From Anodontia alba (Eukaryota > Mollusca > Bivalvia > Lucinida > Lucinidae), in the NCBI GenBank assembly GCA_964016985.1, contig OZ024825.1, positions 29,255,893-29,319,892 on the forward strand: 64,000 bases of DNA. The letters run 5' to 3'. Made by a program: the position numbers and the translations under genes. Below the pieces are notes generated by a model that did not search any database, was not told the DNA's origin, and saw only the letters and a list, made by a program, of their open reading frames with translations. Position 1 is the stretch's first letter; every line of letters starts with the position of its first letter. Positions 45,351 through 56,284 of the stretch are shown in pieces.

Positions 45351-45374
45351 TTTCACAGTATGGATTATACAAAC

Positions 45375-45471
45375 CATGGTTTGAGTAATTTCCTTTACAT
45401 GTGAGTTCCATTAAATCGGCAGTTAAATCTACCAACATCTGTCCATCTTTGTTAGAATCATCAAACATCAC
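45375..45471 (-). CDS. MCOLN: mucolipin coding exon 6 (end of luminal domain)
   Basis: 97 nt, phase 0 in and 1 out, residues about 269-300. Acceptor TTCTCCACAG. The fourth luminal cysteine is in LTCKGNYS (human QECKHPSV), with sequon NYS. The donor is the uncertain part. CATG|GTTTGT gives phase 1 and joins exon 7 as ...HEEAMES without a stop. The nearer, better-looking GTAAAG donor after ACAT would create a stop at the join, so I chose the weaker GTTTGT site. Confidence 0.82.
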
Positions 45472-46149
45472 CTGTGGAGAAAACGAGTAGCACATATCTA
45501 GAATATATCTTATAGCAACGAATAGGGTAGAAAATTCATTCAAAATATTAAATCAAAATTTCAGCAAAAAGCAAGAAATTATTATAATGGCTTTGTGATC
45601 AAGGTTATAGACTGCTAAATTCCGCAAGACACCAGTGTGACACTACAACAATACAAGCATATTATTATAGTATAATAGTTCCAATATTTTTGCTCCTTTC
45701 TGAAGTCTTTTTAGATATTTTAATGCCAGAATTGGTCAAACTGTACAAATCACAAAATTCTGAAACAGACATGGGCAAAATTGTATGCCTTGAATGGTTT
45801 CTTTGGAAATGGAACTTGAAATAAATCTTGAGAAAAAAATACCATATGATGTGCAACACACGAAAAGAGCCCTTATATAATTTGCAGAAGACGCAGGCCC
45901 TAATCAGCCTGTGCTGTGCAGGCTGGTCTGGGCCTTGGTTGTCCGCTTTCAGAATCAGAGGATACTGTAGTATATGTCGACAAAGAGAAAATGTCCAAGA
46001 TTACACTGCACAGATGCGCACATTGATCTGGACCTACATTGCCCGCAAATTGCATAATGGCCCTTTTCGTGGGTTGCATATCATATAAGATTCTTCCATG
46101 TCACATAACCTATCACACTCTTTCTGGTTTTGGAATTATCAACCAAATG

Positions 46150-46400
46150 GCTGTCAGAAAAGTACCTAGCATCAGAGGTCTTGTTAAGGAGGAGTATTTG
46201 GCAATAATTCTGGAATATTTTGTCTTATTTCAGCATAAAATCATATGTTGTGGGCACTCATTAGAAGTGCCTTGCTGAGGCACTTCTAAAGAGTACCCAC
46301 AACATATGATTTTTTTTATGGAAAGTGGAGAAAATAACCACAGAATTATCATCGTACTTCTCCTTAACAAGACCTCTGATACTAGATACTTTTCTGACAT
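46150..46400. mobile_element. family B MITE
   Basis: Outer ends TACCTAGCATCAGAGGTCTT / AAGACCTCTGATACTAGATA give extra-long inverted repeats; inner GGCACTCATTAGAAGTGCC. Confidence 0.8.
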
Positions 46401-46599
46401 CTATTTCATTGATAATTTGTTGTATTCATTCTTTGCACTTAAAACAACACGCACACACCCACACAAAACATCTGTGGGCTTGTTTACTAACGACATGGTT
46501 AGTTTTGAACAACTGGGTCCAGGTCAATAAAGTGCCTTATCTGGAGTTATGATGTATCCTTGTAAACATCATGGATTGAAGATGTTTAAGTCAACTTAC

Positions 46600-46696
46600 T
46601 GTAACATCTGCTCTAAAACACTGAGGAGGGGATGTTCTTTCCTTCATGTCCAGTCTAAAAGTCCTCAAGGAAAAATGCAAAGCCACAACCAGAAGT
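46600..46696 (-). CDS. MCOLN: mucolipin coding exon 5 (luminal domain)
   Basis: 97 nt, phase 2 in and 0 out, residues about 236-268. Acceptor TGCCTTTCAG, donor GTTACA|GTAAGT. It encodes VVALHFSLRTFRLD (human VNVTIHFRLKTINL) and the third luminal cysteine in PPQCFRADVT (human PDCYTFSVLI). The alignment is clear and the phase joins both neighbours. Confidence 0.92.
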
Positions 46697-46799
46697 CTGA
46701 AAGGCAGATAACATAGCTGTAAATAAAATGTTTTATCCAATGAAAGCATACCAGTATTTTTTGTATTTTTGTTACAGCATTAGAAAGAATTATTGGACA

Positions 46800-47290
46800 G
46801 TCCGATATGGAAAAAATTTGTGTCAGACAAACCTATCTTTTCAGTAGGGGGAGCCAATGCATAAGCAGACATTTCCTCCATTTATTTCCTTTCCATTTCT
46901 ATCCTTTTTGGTCCTTTTGAAGCACTGCAGGTATTGAACAGGGCTGCTTTCAGAAAAGTAAAGCACAAAGCACTTGCAGACATGTGCGAATGTTTGCAAA
47001 CTTTATGTCCAGCTGTGACAGTTTTCTACAGAGAGCATCCACGGACTATATCTTGATTTAACCCTGGCATAGAAATTTTTATCCTATCAAGGTAAGAATT
47101 CACACGTGTTTGATATACACTAGTTGTAATTGACGTCATGTATGCCATCGTTAAAGTTTACGTCACTGAATGTTATGACATCATTAAATGCCACAGTAAT
47201 GTCATCACAATACGGGGGACGTCAGCAATCGAAGTGACTGCATTATTAACAAAATCTATGTGCAGAAATAAAAGGTGTGCAAGAAAAAGA
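46800..47290. promoter_or_regulatory. intron stretch with an E-box and clustered CRE-like sites
   Basis: CACGTG at 47103-47108, TGACGTCA at 47131-47138, then TTACGTCA, TGACATCA, GTCATCA and GACGTCA to about 47224. It lies in the intron between exons 4 and 5. Vertebrate mucolipin-1 is a TFEB target through CACGTG boxes; whether this matters here is unknown. No repeat match in the window. Confidence 0.25.
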
Positions 47291-47432
47291 ATCTATCATG
47301 AGTGTCAGGTGTAGATAGAAAGAAATGTCCCTCGCGATCACAGTCTGGCATTATAAGGCAAGCCTGGTGATGCCAGACAGTGATCCTTAGGGTGGATTTT
47401 ACATCTACCCCTCACACCAATGATAGAGCATT
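47290..47432. repeat. imperfect hairpin MITE
   Basis: TCTATCATGAGTGTCAGGTG mirrors CACACCAATGATAGA; inner CAGTCTGGCATTA / GATGCCAGACAGTGA. About 140 bp. Confidence 0.65.
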
Positions 47433-47934
47433 GTAGTGTACAGAAAAGGCACTTAGGCATAAAAAAAAATAGCTGCGTTTCCACTAACCCAACCGACCCT
47501 GTTTCAAACACCAGACTCTGCTATTTTTATCAGTAAATATGCAAAATAAAAAAGTAAAGCCCCAACTCTCAACAAATTACCTGTATTTTCATACAATTAC
47601 AGTCCCGACCCTGTTCTTTTCCGGAGAAAAAAAAATAAAAATAAAAAAAAGTTTCTCCTACCTACCGACCAATTTTTTTTTTTTCAGCATGCTAGTGGAA
47701 ACACAGCTATTTTTTTTTTTTTTTTTTGCCTTATCAGATTGTACTGCTTAGCTGGCTGGTCTGAATATTAACTGTTCTATAGCCCCAAACACCCATTTTC
47801 TCATACAGTTGAACTTCAATGGCTCCCAACATCTTTGGGACCATGGAAATTTGTAACAGACATGGGTAGTTTGAACCACTGGGAGTTAATCATAACACCA
47901 GATCAGGAGGCAAATGGGGATAATTTAGGAATGC

Positions 47935-48190
47935 ATTACGAAAACAAGCCTATTCAAATATACTGAACATTTTACCACCAAAATTTTAAAAGTTTCAGAT
48001 AAAAAGCTCTGATATTTTTCACATTTCTGCTAAAAACATAGATTGTGGGTACTCGTTAACGAGTACCCACAATCTATGTTTTTGAGCAGAAATAAGAAAA
48101 ATAATGTATACCCCTGCAAACCCCAGTTTTACTATATAAAAGTGGGGTTTAAGGGGGTCAGCATTATATAGGCGTGTTTTCGTGATGGTG
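47935..48190. mobile_element. family F MITE, complete
   Basis: GAAAACAAGCCTATTCAAAT at the left; centre TGGGTACTCGTTAACGAGTACCCA; right CCCCAGTTTTACTATATAAA and GGGGTTTAAGGGGGTC. The best copy of this family. Confidence 0.75.
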
Positions 48191-48489
48191 TTTTTGATCT
48201 TCTATAAAATATTGGTATGATTGTACTCATAAGAATCATCTCAATGAGGCAATTCTAATGAGTACAAACAACATATATTATCATGATAGAATAAGAAAAA
48301 TTTCTTTAAAATATCCCTAAATATTATTTTGTTTTCTTGAGCTCTCAGAAGGGTTTCCTAAGGAAGGAAGTCAAAAGTGGGTTTGATCAGCCATGGTAAA
48401 CAAGTCATTGGCATTCAAGTCATTGAGTTTTACTTTATTTATCTGCAAGCCTCCTACTGTGCTTTCCACTTCTTTTGGAAAGATGTTTT

Positions 48490-48980
48490 TTTGCCTGGCA
48501 TTTTATTCTAAATGGAAAGATTGACTTTTTATGGACAATATCTTATCAGGAACCATTTGTCTTTCCTGTTTCTGTGCTTTGTTTTCAAATATTTACTGTA
48601 AAATTAATTTTACGACCTAAAATGAGTTTGAACTAGGGTTATAGTAAACTGGATTTTTGGATTTATTAAAAAATATTTTTTGCTTTTTTTCACTGACTTT
48701 AAAGTATTGATGTTCCGTAACAATACGGAGAAAATTTAAAAAATTTTGGACAAGGGGAACTTGTTGAAAACCTGCATCCAAACTGCCTATCCTATTGATT
48801 TGTGCATATTTTGCAGCAATTTTGGGCATTTGTTTAGTATGGGAAAAATCCAATCACCAAATAAAACTTTTTGTGCATAGGTAGTTACGACAAATGGTTT
48901 TACATTAAATCATGCTAATAGTTTGCAAATTTATTTCTTCTTTGTAAAGTGCCAGGCAAAAAACGACTTTCTGAAAGATG
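48490..48980. mobile_element. family R element (reverse of 21460-21945)
   Basis: Ends TTTTTTTGCCTGGCATTTTA / TAAAGTGCCAGGCAAAAAAC. The minus frame at 48617-48853 lies wholly in it. It ends about 30 bp from mucolipin exon 4. Confidence 0.65.
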
Positions 48981-49008
48981 TCGAAAGAAGAGTAGATGTT
49001 TTACATAC

Positions 49009-49111
49009 CTGTCAGTCTGTATAGTTTCATTATAGGTCCTTTTCAGATATTCTTTGATATCATAAATCCAGACTCCTGAATCATTTTTAAAACCAGATAC
49101 AGTATCACATC
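49009..49111 (-). CDS. MCOLN: mucolipin coding exon 4 (luminal domain)
   Basis: 103 nt, phase 1 in and phase 2 out, residues about 202-235. Acceptor ATGTTTCAG, donor GACAG|GTATGT. It supplies the second luminal cysteine (RCDTV), followed by a loop with sequons NDS and NET. No stop arises in the frame forced by exon 3, which supports both borders. Too short to stand out as an open frame alone; found by phase and position. Confidence 0.88.
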
Positions 49112-49129
49112 CTGAAACATAAAAGATGT

Positions 49130-49330
49130 TTTACATAGCTACAGATAAGAGGGGGTATCCACATAATATTTTTCTTATTTCTCGTTGAATACATATGTTG
49201 TGGGTACTCATTAGAAGTGCCTTGCAGAGGCGCTTCTAATGAGTACCCACAACATATGTTTTTATTGATAAATAAGAAAGATATCAGCATTTTTCAGATG
49301 AAAAAAGCGCCTTATCTATTGCTATGATTT
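49130..49330. mobile_element. family B MITE
   Basis: AGCTACAGATAAG / CTTATCTATTGCT ends; GTGGGTACTCATTAGAAGTG, GCTTCTAATGAGTACCCAC. It begins about 20 bp upstream of exon 4. Confidence 0.85.
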
Positions 49331-49515
49331 TAGTGAGAAAAAGAAAACCGATGCTATTCATGAATAAAAGGTCACTGGCCAAAGGTTCCTAGATGATGGT
49401 GACATGTCCGTATATGGATAATCAAAAACTCCTTTTCGACGGATGTGGACAGACAGACAAAGAGCTAGACAGACATGTGAGTCACACACATTAATTCGAC
49501 GAGCAAAACCATGGC

Positions 49516-49706
49516 TTAACCCTTGCCTTCTGAATAAATTAAGCTGCCACTTCCCTTCTACTTTTCAGCCAATCATATTTCTTGATCCAGGCTGTTGATA
49601 CCAATTTATGTACTTAATGATAAACAGTGCAGATCCAGACCAGTTGACTTCTTCAACAGTGTTTGCAAAAGTAGGGCTTATATGGGTTCAGCAGGACCAG
49701 AGTTAA
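49516..49706. mobile_element. family P MITE, one inner arm lost
   Basis: TTAACCCTTGCCTTCTGAAT / CAGCAGGACCAGAGTTAA. CAGATCCAGACCAGTTGACT is present, but its mirror is missing before AACAGTGTTTGC. Confidence 0.8.
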
Positions 49707-49720
49707 TAGTCTCCAGTCCT

Positions 49721-49991
49721 GGGCCCAGTTGTTCAAAGCAAAAGCACCATTAGCTTAACAAGCTCATTAATGACTAACAAGCTCATTAATGACAAACTCG
49801 TTAATTGTTGTAGCTAAGTTATTTTCAAATGCACTGATATTTTTGCTGCAAAAATGTGAGTAGCTTTTGCAATGCAAAAGCTACTCACATTTTTTTCAGC
49901 AAAAAATATCAATGTATTAGCCATATTTCAAGACAGAAATTTTAACGTCATGTTAGCTAACAACTTCGTTAAGTTTTGAACAACTGGGCCC
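49721..49991. mobile_element. family A MITE
   Basis: GGGCCCAGTTGTTCAAAGCA / TTTGAACAACTGGGCCC; TAACAAGCTCATTAATGAC is duplicated in the left arm. Confidence 0.85.
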
Positions 49992-50284
49992 AGATCATGG
50001 GATTAGCAGAGTAAGGAAGATTCAATAACTATATTACAGGGGAGATAACCCAAGGAGCTTCTAATGACTACCCACAACATATCCTTTCATTGAGAAATAA
50101 GAAAAATTGTGTCAGAATTATCAGCAAATGCTCCTTTTTAACAAGTCCTTTGAATTTATCACTGTAATGTTATTTTTACATTTGTATTATTTGGAAACTA
50201 GGTATGTGTCCACAGTGCACGGATGCTCCCGCTGTGGGGTACCTGACTATAAAACTGCAAAATTCTACCTAGTACAAATGCCTT

Positions 50285-50430
50285 AACCTGAGTCTAACAG
50301 GATCACGTACGTATGTACGTATGTACACACGTTTGTATAGGACGTACATTCGTACGCATGTACCCACGTATGGAAAACCAAAAAACTATATGCTCCAGCA
50401 TCATCCGATGCTGGGGCATAAATATGACTT
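50285..50430 (+). mobile_element. 3' end of a tandem-core element
   Basis: ACGTACGTATGTACGTATGT run, then the perfect hairpin TATGCTCCAGCAT / ATGCTGGGGCATA followed by AATATG. No monomers nearby, so only the end remains. Confidence 0.5.
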
Positions 50431-50548
50431 GGACATTTCTCAAGAATTGTATGCCCAGCAAACAAGTCACATAGAACATCAGCCTTTTTTTTTATCAGAA
50501 ACTGAGAAAGTTATTCCAGAATTATCATCAAATATTACTTCTGATCAC

Positions 50549-50773
50549 TTAGAATGCTATGAGCAAAATCTGCAGACAACAAACTGATGATATTTTATTT
50601 TTCCTATAAGATCTGACACTTCATGCTAATTGTCTCCAAAGTTCTGTCACTTCATGCAAATTGTCTCCTTTAGAGACAATTTGCATAAAGTGTCAAATCC
50701 TATATTCCAGGAAAATAAGAAAAAATTCTAAATGCCGTCTGCTGAAATTTTTACCCAGCATGCAAAGCGTTAA
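50549..50773. mobile_element. family C MITE with repeated arms
   Basis: GAATGCTATGAGCAAAATCT to ACCCAGCATGCAAAGCGTTAA; three CATGC.AATTGTCTCC-type arms. Its right end lies 22 bp from the exon 3 donor. Confidence 0.75.
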
Positions 50774-50794
50774 GAAATCCTCTGTGATACTTAC

Positions 50795-50954
50795 TTGTTG
50801 TGATTTCTGCATCAATATCATATGTTCCATTGTCATAGATCTTTCCTTTCTTATAGAACTTCCTACACATTTTTATCTTCTCTGGCTTACCACCATCTGT
50901 TTTGTTGCCGACAAATTTCAGAGACCCTATGGTGTTCTTTTCAGTCAGATTGTA
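50795..50954 (-). CDS. MCOLN: mucolipin coding exon 3 (luminal domain)
   Basis: 160 nt, enters phase 0 and leaves phase 1; residues about 149-201. Acceptor TATGTTTCAG, donor ACAA|GTAAGT. It encodes three N-glycosylation sequons (NLT, NKT, NGT), a luminal cysteine in MCRKFYKKG (aligning with LCQRYYHRG of human MCOLN1) and the family pattern TYDIDAE (human TFDIDP). This cysteine should pair with the one in the next exon. A hairpin MITE ends 22 bp past the donor. Confidence 0.94.
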
Positions 50955-51064
50955 CTGAAACATAAATACAGTCGAAACAATGGCTGAACATCTTTGGGAC
51001 CATTGAAATTTGTTCAAGACATTGGTAGTTTGAGCCTCTGAAGGTTAATCATACCAGACGATCA

Positions 51065-51268
51065 GGGCCCAGTTTAATGTTAACTGTTCTAGTAAGTACA
51101 ATATCTAATTCACAAGCATTTTTGCTGAAAAAATGTGAGTAGCTTTTGCAAATGCAAAAGCTACTCACATTTTTTCAGCAAATATATTAGCATATATGTC
51201 ATATTTAATGATCAAAGTTTTAACGAAACGTTAACTAACGACATCGTTAGTTTTGAACAAATGGGCCC
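51065..51268. mobile_element. family A MITE, shortened left arm
   Basis: Left GGGCCCAGTTTAATGTTAAC lacks the GTTCAAAG step; right TTTTGAACAAATGGGCCC; centre TTTTGCAAATGCAAAAG. Confidence 0.82.
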
Positions 51269-52157
51269 AGGAGTCCAATGGCGATAATTTTGGGACACTG
51301 TCTATAAATTCATGATATGTTGAGTGCACTCATTAGAACTGTCTCAATGGGCACAACATATATTTTTATGATAAAATAAGAAAAATTCCCTAAATTACAT
51401 CTATAAATATTTGTTTTCTTGAGCTATCAGAAGAATTTCCTAGGAACTCAAAAACAAGTTTGCCATGGTAAACAAGCCATCAGACTTCATCATTCAGGTT
51501 TAACTATATCCAGGTACCTTTTAAAAAAATTGTATCACATTTTCGGATGTAACACCTTTTAATGCTTAGCATGCTGGATAAAAATTTCAACAGACGACAA
51601 TTTGAAATATTTTTGTCAGAAAAAAAGGCCACCATATTTCATACAACTGCCTAATTTGACTGGTGTATGCAAACATATTGGAATATTGGAGGAATACTGA
51701 TTCATAACATATGTTAAATGTTCTGTGATTAAAAATCACTTAATTGTTTTTCCAATATTTTTTTTTAGTTCTGTTTCCACTTGTTTTCTTTTGCTAAAAT
51801 TATAAAAATTGTGTTAAGGTTTGTGTAAATGATATGCATTTTTTTTTTATACACACAAAACATGTATAAATATGGAAAGCCTACCTGATGTCCATTTATG
51901 TGTTATGTAGATACTTTATATGTGATGTGCTTCCTTTCATGTGATGTAGCTCCTTTACACGAGATGTGATTCAATACAAATATGTTGAAGTCTGACATAC
52001 CTATAGCACCAGATAAGCAGCTTTTACCAACAAAGAGAACATATATGTTGTAGTATTCATTAGAAGCACCTCACTGAAGCCATTCTGTTGAGTATCCACA
52101 ACATGTTTTCGTGGAGAAATAAAATTTTTTTACCTGATACCTCCTCTTATCTAGAAC

Positions 52158-52335
52158 TACCATAATTTATCCTAAATACTGGGACACCTTAACTACTTAC
52201 CATACTTCTAAAATTTGGAAGAGTTCATTCTACTAGCTGTCAATGTGGCTATAATATTACTGGATGAGTGGCAAACAATGCAGACCCTGATCTGATCTGG
52301 GACTACATTGTTTGCACAGGATTGGAGTGTTTGTC
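52158..52335. mobile_element. family D MITE, abutted by the mariner
   Basis: TTTATCCTAAATACTGGGAC at the left; the core GCAAACAATGCAGACCCTGA is shortened and lacks the loop. The mariner starts about 50 bp on. Confidence 0.65.
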
Positions 52336-52383
52336 ACATTATCTGTCAGAAGAATCAGGGTTATTCCAGCATTGCTCCAGATA

Positions 52384-53719
52384 CAAGGGATGTTTGGAAA
52401 GTTCTGAAGCTTGTGGGGCGTTATGGCCGCTACACTTACCATTCCAAATTCGACAAGTCCAGCCCCTCAAAGTATTCACCTTTGACCTCTACACATTTTT
52501 TCAAGCGTTTAATCCAGTTTTTGAGTGCGCTTTTATAGTCACATTTAGGTATACTGTCTGTGCACTGAAATAACGCTCTTCTCACAGCTGTGCGGGTTTC
52601 GAATTTGCATCCAATAAGGCACTTTTTGATAACAGGGTTCAACCAGAAGTCACATGATGCCATATCTGGACTGTATGCTGGATGTGGTAAAGTTTTAAAT
52701 CCTTGTGTTTTCAAATAGTCCTGCACCACGGTTGAGCAGTGGGTTGGGGCTTTGTCATGGAGAAGCTTCAGGCTCCGCACCCCGGTTCGTGGATGCGTCG
52801 CCATATAGTGGTTAACGACAACAGGTAGAACTTGTTCAGCATAGTAGATACCAGTGACAGTCTTGTGTTCAGGAACTGGAATTCTGTCCACAATTCCACT
52901 AGCGTCAAAGAATAATGCATATAAAACATGTTTAACAGACCTGGATCTATGGGCAGTTTGGGGCCTAGCCCTGTTTTCTACAATCTAAACTTTGTTATTC
53001 TCCTTCCATTCAGGTTCAAAGAATGATATCCATGCTTCATCACCTGTTATGATTTCACACAAACATTTATCATCACATCCATAGTATATATTTGTAATAA
53101 TTCTGAAGCGATTTTCACTCGCCTGTACTTTTCAGTTTGGCTTAAGAGGTAGGGTACCCAATGCACACATATCTTGCGTAGTCCTAATCTTTGCTTCAAA
53201 ATCATAAACACCGCTGACAAATTAATGCTCAATGACTCAGAAATCTCATCAACTGTATAACGAGCATCATCATCTAGCAGACGTTTGACGGCAGTAACGT
53301 CATCTTCACTGAATGCTGACAAGGGACGTCCTGAACGGGGGTCATCTTCAAGGGACTCCCTACCCTGCTTAAATCGCAAGAACCATCTTGTAATATATGA
53401 CGCAGCTTGACTTCCATAAAAAGTGTCTAGATTGGCTTTGATATCCGTTGGCGTAGCCCCTAATAATGTATGAATTTTGATGTAAGCCCTTTGCTCCTTG
53501 AGAGCCATAACTACTGAATTTATCGAAAATTTGGTCAATAGCAAAACCCTTGCATGGAACGCCTCGAATTTATACATGTGAGTTTGCATCTGCACGTGAA
53601 TTTTATATACCATGTTCAAGAGGGAAGATGTAGCTTTCCGTGCATGTGCTATTTATGAAAATCTGTGCACGGAGCTTGGAAATATCGTGCGAGTTTCATG
53701 ACTTTCCAAATGTCCCTCC
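52384..53719 (-). mobile_element. degenerate mariner element (DD34D), 1336 bp
   Basis: TA dinucleotides flank both ends (52382-52383, 53720-53721). The terminal repeats share GGGA..TTTGGAAAGT. It lies in the intron between mucolipin exons 2 and 3, in the same orientation as the gene. Size matches the other full-length mariner here, but sequence and ends differ, so it is a separate subfamily. Confidence 0.88.
52436..53508 (-). pseudogene. mariner transposase with frameshift and stop
   Basis: The probable start is MALKEQRAYIKIHTLL at about 53508. A helix-turn-helix half with SYITRWFLRFKQGRESL is followed by DPRSGRPLS and a WVPYLLSQTEK linker. The frame is lost near 53085-53100, just before CLCEIITGDEAW (D1), and a TAG interrupts shortly after NNKV at about 52986. 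The C-terminal part is open: LLHDKAPTHC (D2), YSPDMASCDFWLNP (D3, 34 residues later), ending KGEYFEGLD. Two lesions make it a dead copy. Confidence 0.88.
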
Positions 53720-53877
53720 TAAGGCACTTCTACAACCTACAAGTTCAGTACTTTTTTTCTTATTTCTCCATAAAAACGTAAGTTGTGGTATTCATTAGGA
53801 GGGCCTCAGCAAAATATTATCTAGACACCCCCTCTTATCTGGAGCTATTTTATAGAATGTTCTGAAGTCCGACATAC

Positions 53878-54069
53878 CTCTTTCATAGCAAAGTTGATAT
53901 GATCAAGGAGTGTATCAACATGATAAATGGCATATTTTCCAATAGCTGGTGGGTATGGCATTGTCTCATAGGCATTGTTCCAGTCTCGTAGGTACAGATG
54001 TTTTAAAGATACCGTTAGCTTCTCTGTATACTCCACAAATCGTGATCTTAAAAAACCAAACTGTATCAA
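53878..54069 (-). CDS. MCOLN: mucolipin coding exon 2 (end of TM1, start of luminal domain)
   Basis: 192 nt, phase 0 to 0, residues about 85-148. Acceptor TATTTGCAG, donor GAG|GTATGT. It opens with LIQFGF, matching LILFGL at the end of TM1 in vertebrate mucolipins, then enters the luminal (polycystin-mucolipin) domain with helix sequence around KHLYLRDW and a GKYAIYHVD segment. A mariner relic lies about 160 bp beyond the donor, in the next intron. Confidence 0.93.
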
Positions 54070-54163
54070 CTGCAAATAGGAAAAAATGACAAATTTTGAA
54101 ATGAGTCAAGACAGACCCCAGAGAAAAACAAGAAAAAGAAAAGTCAAGAAACAGTGCTTATAA

Positions 54164-55360
54164 GATACCCCACCACACGGAAATGACCACCTTCTGATAA
54201 ATCATTTAGCAAGATAAGACGCAGAAACCAAAATGTAAAAGACAGATGGATATACAGACAGACAGAAACTAATACAACTAATCTGAGCGTTTCAAAAGAA
54301 CTGGACAAAAAATGTGGACTATCGTGTAAACAAGTAAGGAATTAATGAAAATTTTAAAAGGTCCCTATTCCCATAATGTTTGACCGATTGTCTTCTTTTT
54401 TGACAGGGTTAATCCTTACAAAGATACAAGCAATCTGTGCAAGTCTCAAAAGAATCAGATAAAAAATGTGGACTGAATCACATAAACACGAAAAAATGAC
54501 CAAAATTCTAAAACAGCCCTTCTCCCATAATGTTTAACTGATTTTCCTCAGTTTTGATAGGGTTAATCCTTACAAAGATACAAACAATTTGTGCAAATTT
54601 CAAAAGAATCAGATCAAAATGTGAACTTTATCATGAAACAAGAAAAAAATTAACCTAAATTCTAAAAGGGCCCTTTTCCCATAATGTTTGACAGATTTTC
54701 TTCATTTTCGATAGGGTTGATGTCTATGATAATACAACAAATCTGTGCAAGTTTAATGAGAATTGGATCAAAAATGTGGACTTTATAAAGAAACAAGAAA
54801 AAAATCAACAAAAATTTTAAAAGGGGCCTGTTTCCCATAATGTTTGACAGATTTTCTTCAGTTTCAATAGGCCTAATCCTTACCAGGACACAAACAATCT
54901 ATGCACGTTTCATAAGAATTTGATCAAAAATGTGAACTTTATCAAGTAAACGAGAAAAAAAATAACCTACATTTTAAAAGGGCCCTTTTCCATAATATTT
55001 GATGGATTTTCTTAATTTTCAAAAGGGTTAATCCTTACAATGATACTAAAAGTCTGTGCAAGTTTCAAATGAATTGGATAAAAATGTGGACTTTATCGGG
55101 TAAACAAGTAAAAATCAACCAAAATTTTAAAAGGGCCCTTTTCCCATAATATTTGACAGGTTTTCTTTATTTTCAATAGCGTTAATCTTTACAATGATAC
55201 AAACATGATACAAACAATCTGAGCAAGTTTCAAAAGAATCAGATAAAAAATGTGGATTTTATCACGTAAACGAGAAAAAATTAATGTACGCACCCACAGA
55301 CCCATGGATGAGAACCATGCCATACGTAAGCTCTTCTGGTCTTTGGCCAGTAGAGCTGAA
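54164..55360 (+). mobile_element. tandem-core element H7 (~165-bp monomers) behind a short GATACCCC piece
   Basis: 54164-54270 matches the start of 30741-30902. From about 54300, six to seven monomers carry CCCATAATGTTTGACAGATT and GGGTTAATCCTTACAAAGAT. The end hairpin is AGCTCTTCTGG / GCCAGTAGAGCT (55329-55357), then GAAAATG. Confidence 0.6.
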
Positions 55361-55590
55361 AATGGCCTTAACTGGAGCTTCTAATAAATTACTACATGTA
55401 CTATTCGAGAGCCATGTCTTAATAGTTTATCTCTAAAAAAGCTCTATGAAAAGTGATATAATGAGACTTTTATATTTTCTTATCTTCACTTTTACTTTTT
55501 CTGATGTACAGGTATTTTCCCCTATAAAAGCATAATTATGTTGGGAGTATTCATTAGGATTTTCTCACCAAAATGTTTCATTGATAAGTT

Positions 55591-56283
55591 TTAACCCTTG
55601 TCCTGCTGAACCCAGATATACCCTTCCTTTGCAAACAGTGTAGATCCAGATCAGTTGGCTTCTGAAGAAGCCAACTGATCTGGATCTGCACTGTTTGACA
55701 TGAAGTATGTGAATTTTTATCAACAATCTGGATCAAGTAATGTGATTGGCTGAAAATTAGAAGTGGGCATGGCCTCTTAATTTATTCAGCAGGACAAGGG
55801 TTAAAGGAGAAAAAAATACGAGCCAGCACATTATATAACCTATAATAAGACTTGTGCGACTGGTGAAGGCTCAGATCAGTTTGCGCATCAATGCAGTCTG
55901 CTCAGTCTTTGCTGATCGCATGTGCCTTCTACAGCCTCCGGGCTATCCAAAGAGGAATAAATGACAACCCTTGCCATACTGGTTGGATGTAGAGGCTGAT
56001 TGGAGTCTTTACTGGTCGCACAGATCTTATTGTAAGTTTTGTCATGCACTAGATCATATATCTATCTTATTAACCCTTGTCCTGCTGAACCCGGATATAC
56101 CCTGCCTTTGCAAACAGTGTGGATCCAGATCAGTTGGCTTCTGAAGAAGCCAACTGATCTGGATCTGCACTGTTTGACATGAAGTATGTGAATTTTTATC
56201 AACAATCTGGATCAAGTAATGTGATTGGCTGAAAATTAGAAGTGGGCATGGCCTCTTAATTTATTCAGCAGGACAAGGGTTAA
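55591..56283. mobile_element. two nearly identical family P MITEs around a family G MITE
   Basis: P copies at 55591-55804 and 56070-56283, same orientation, differing at only a few of about 214 bases, each with TTAA on both sides. Between them lies a G MITE (55819-56057; ACGAGCCAGCACATTATATA / TTTTGTCATGCACTAGATCA). Confidence 0.88.
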
Positions 56284-56284
56284 G

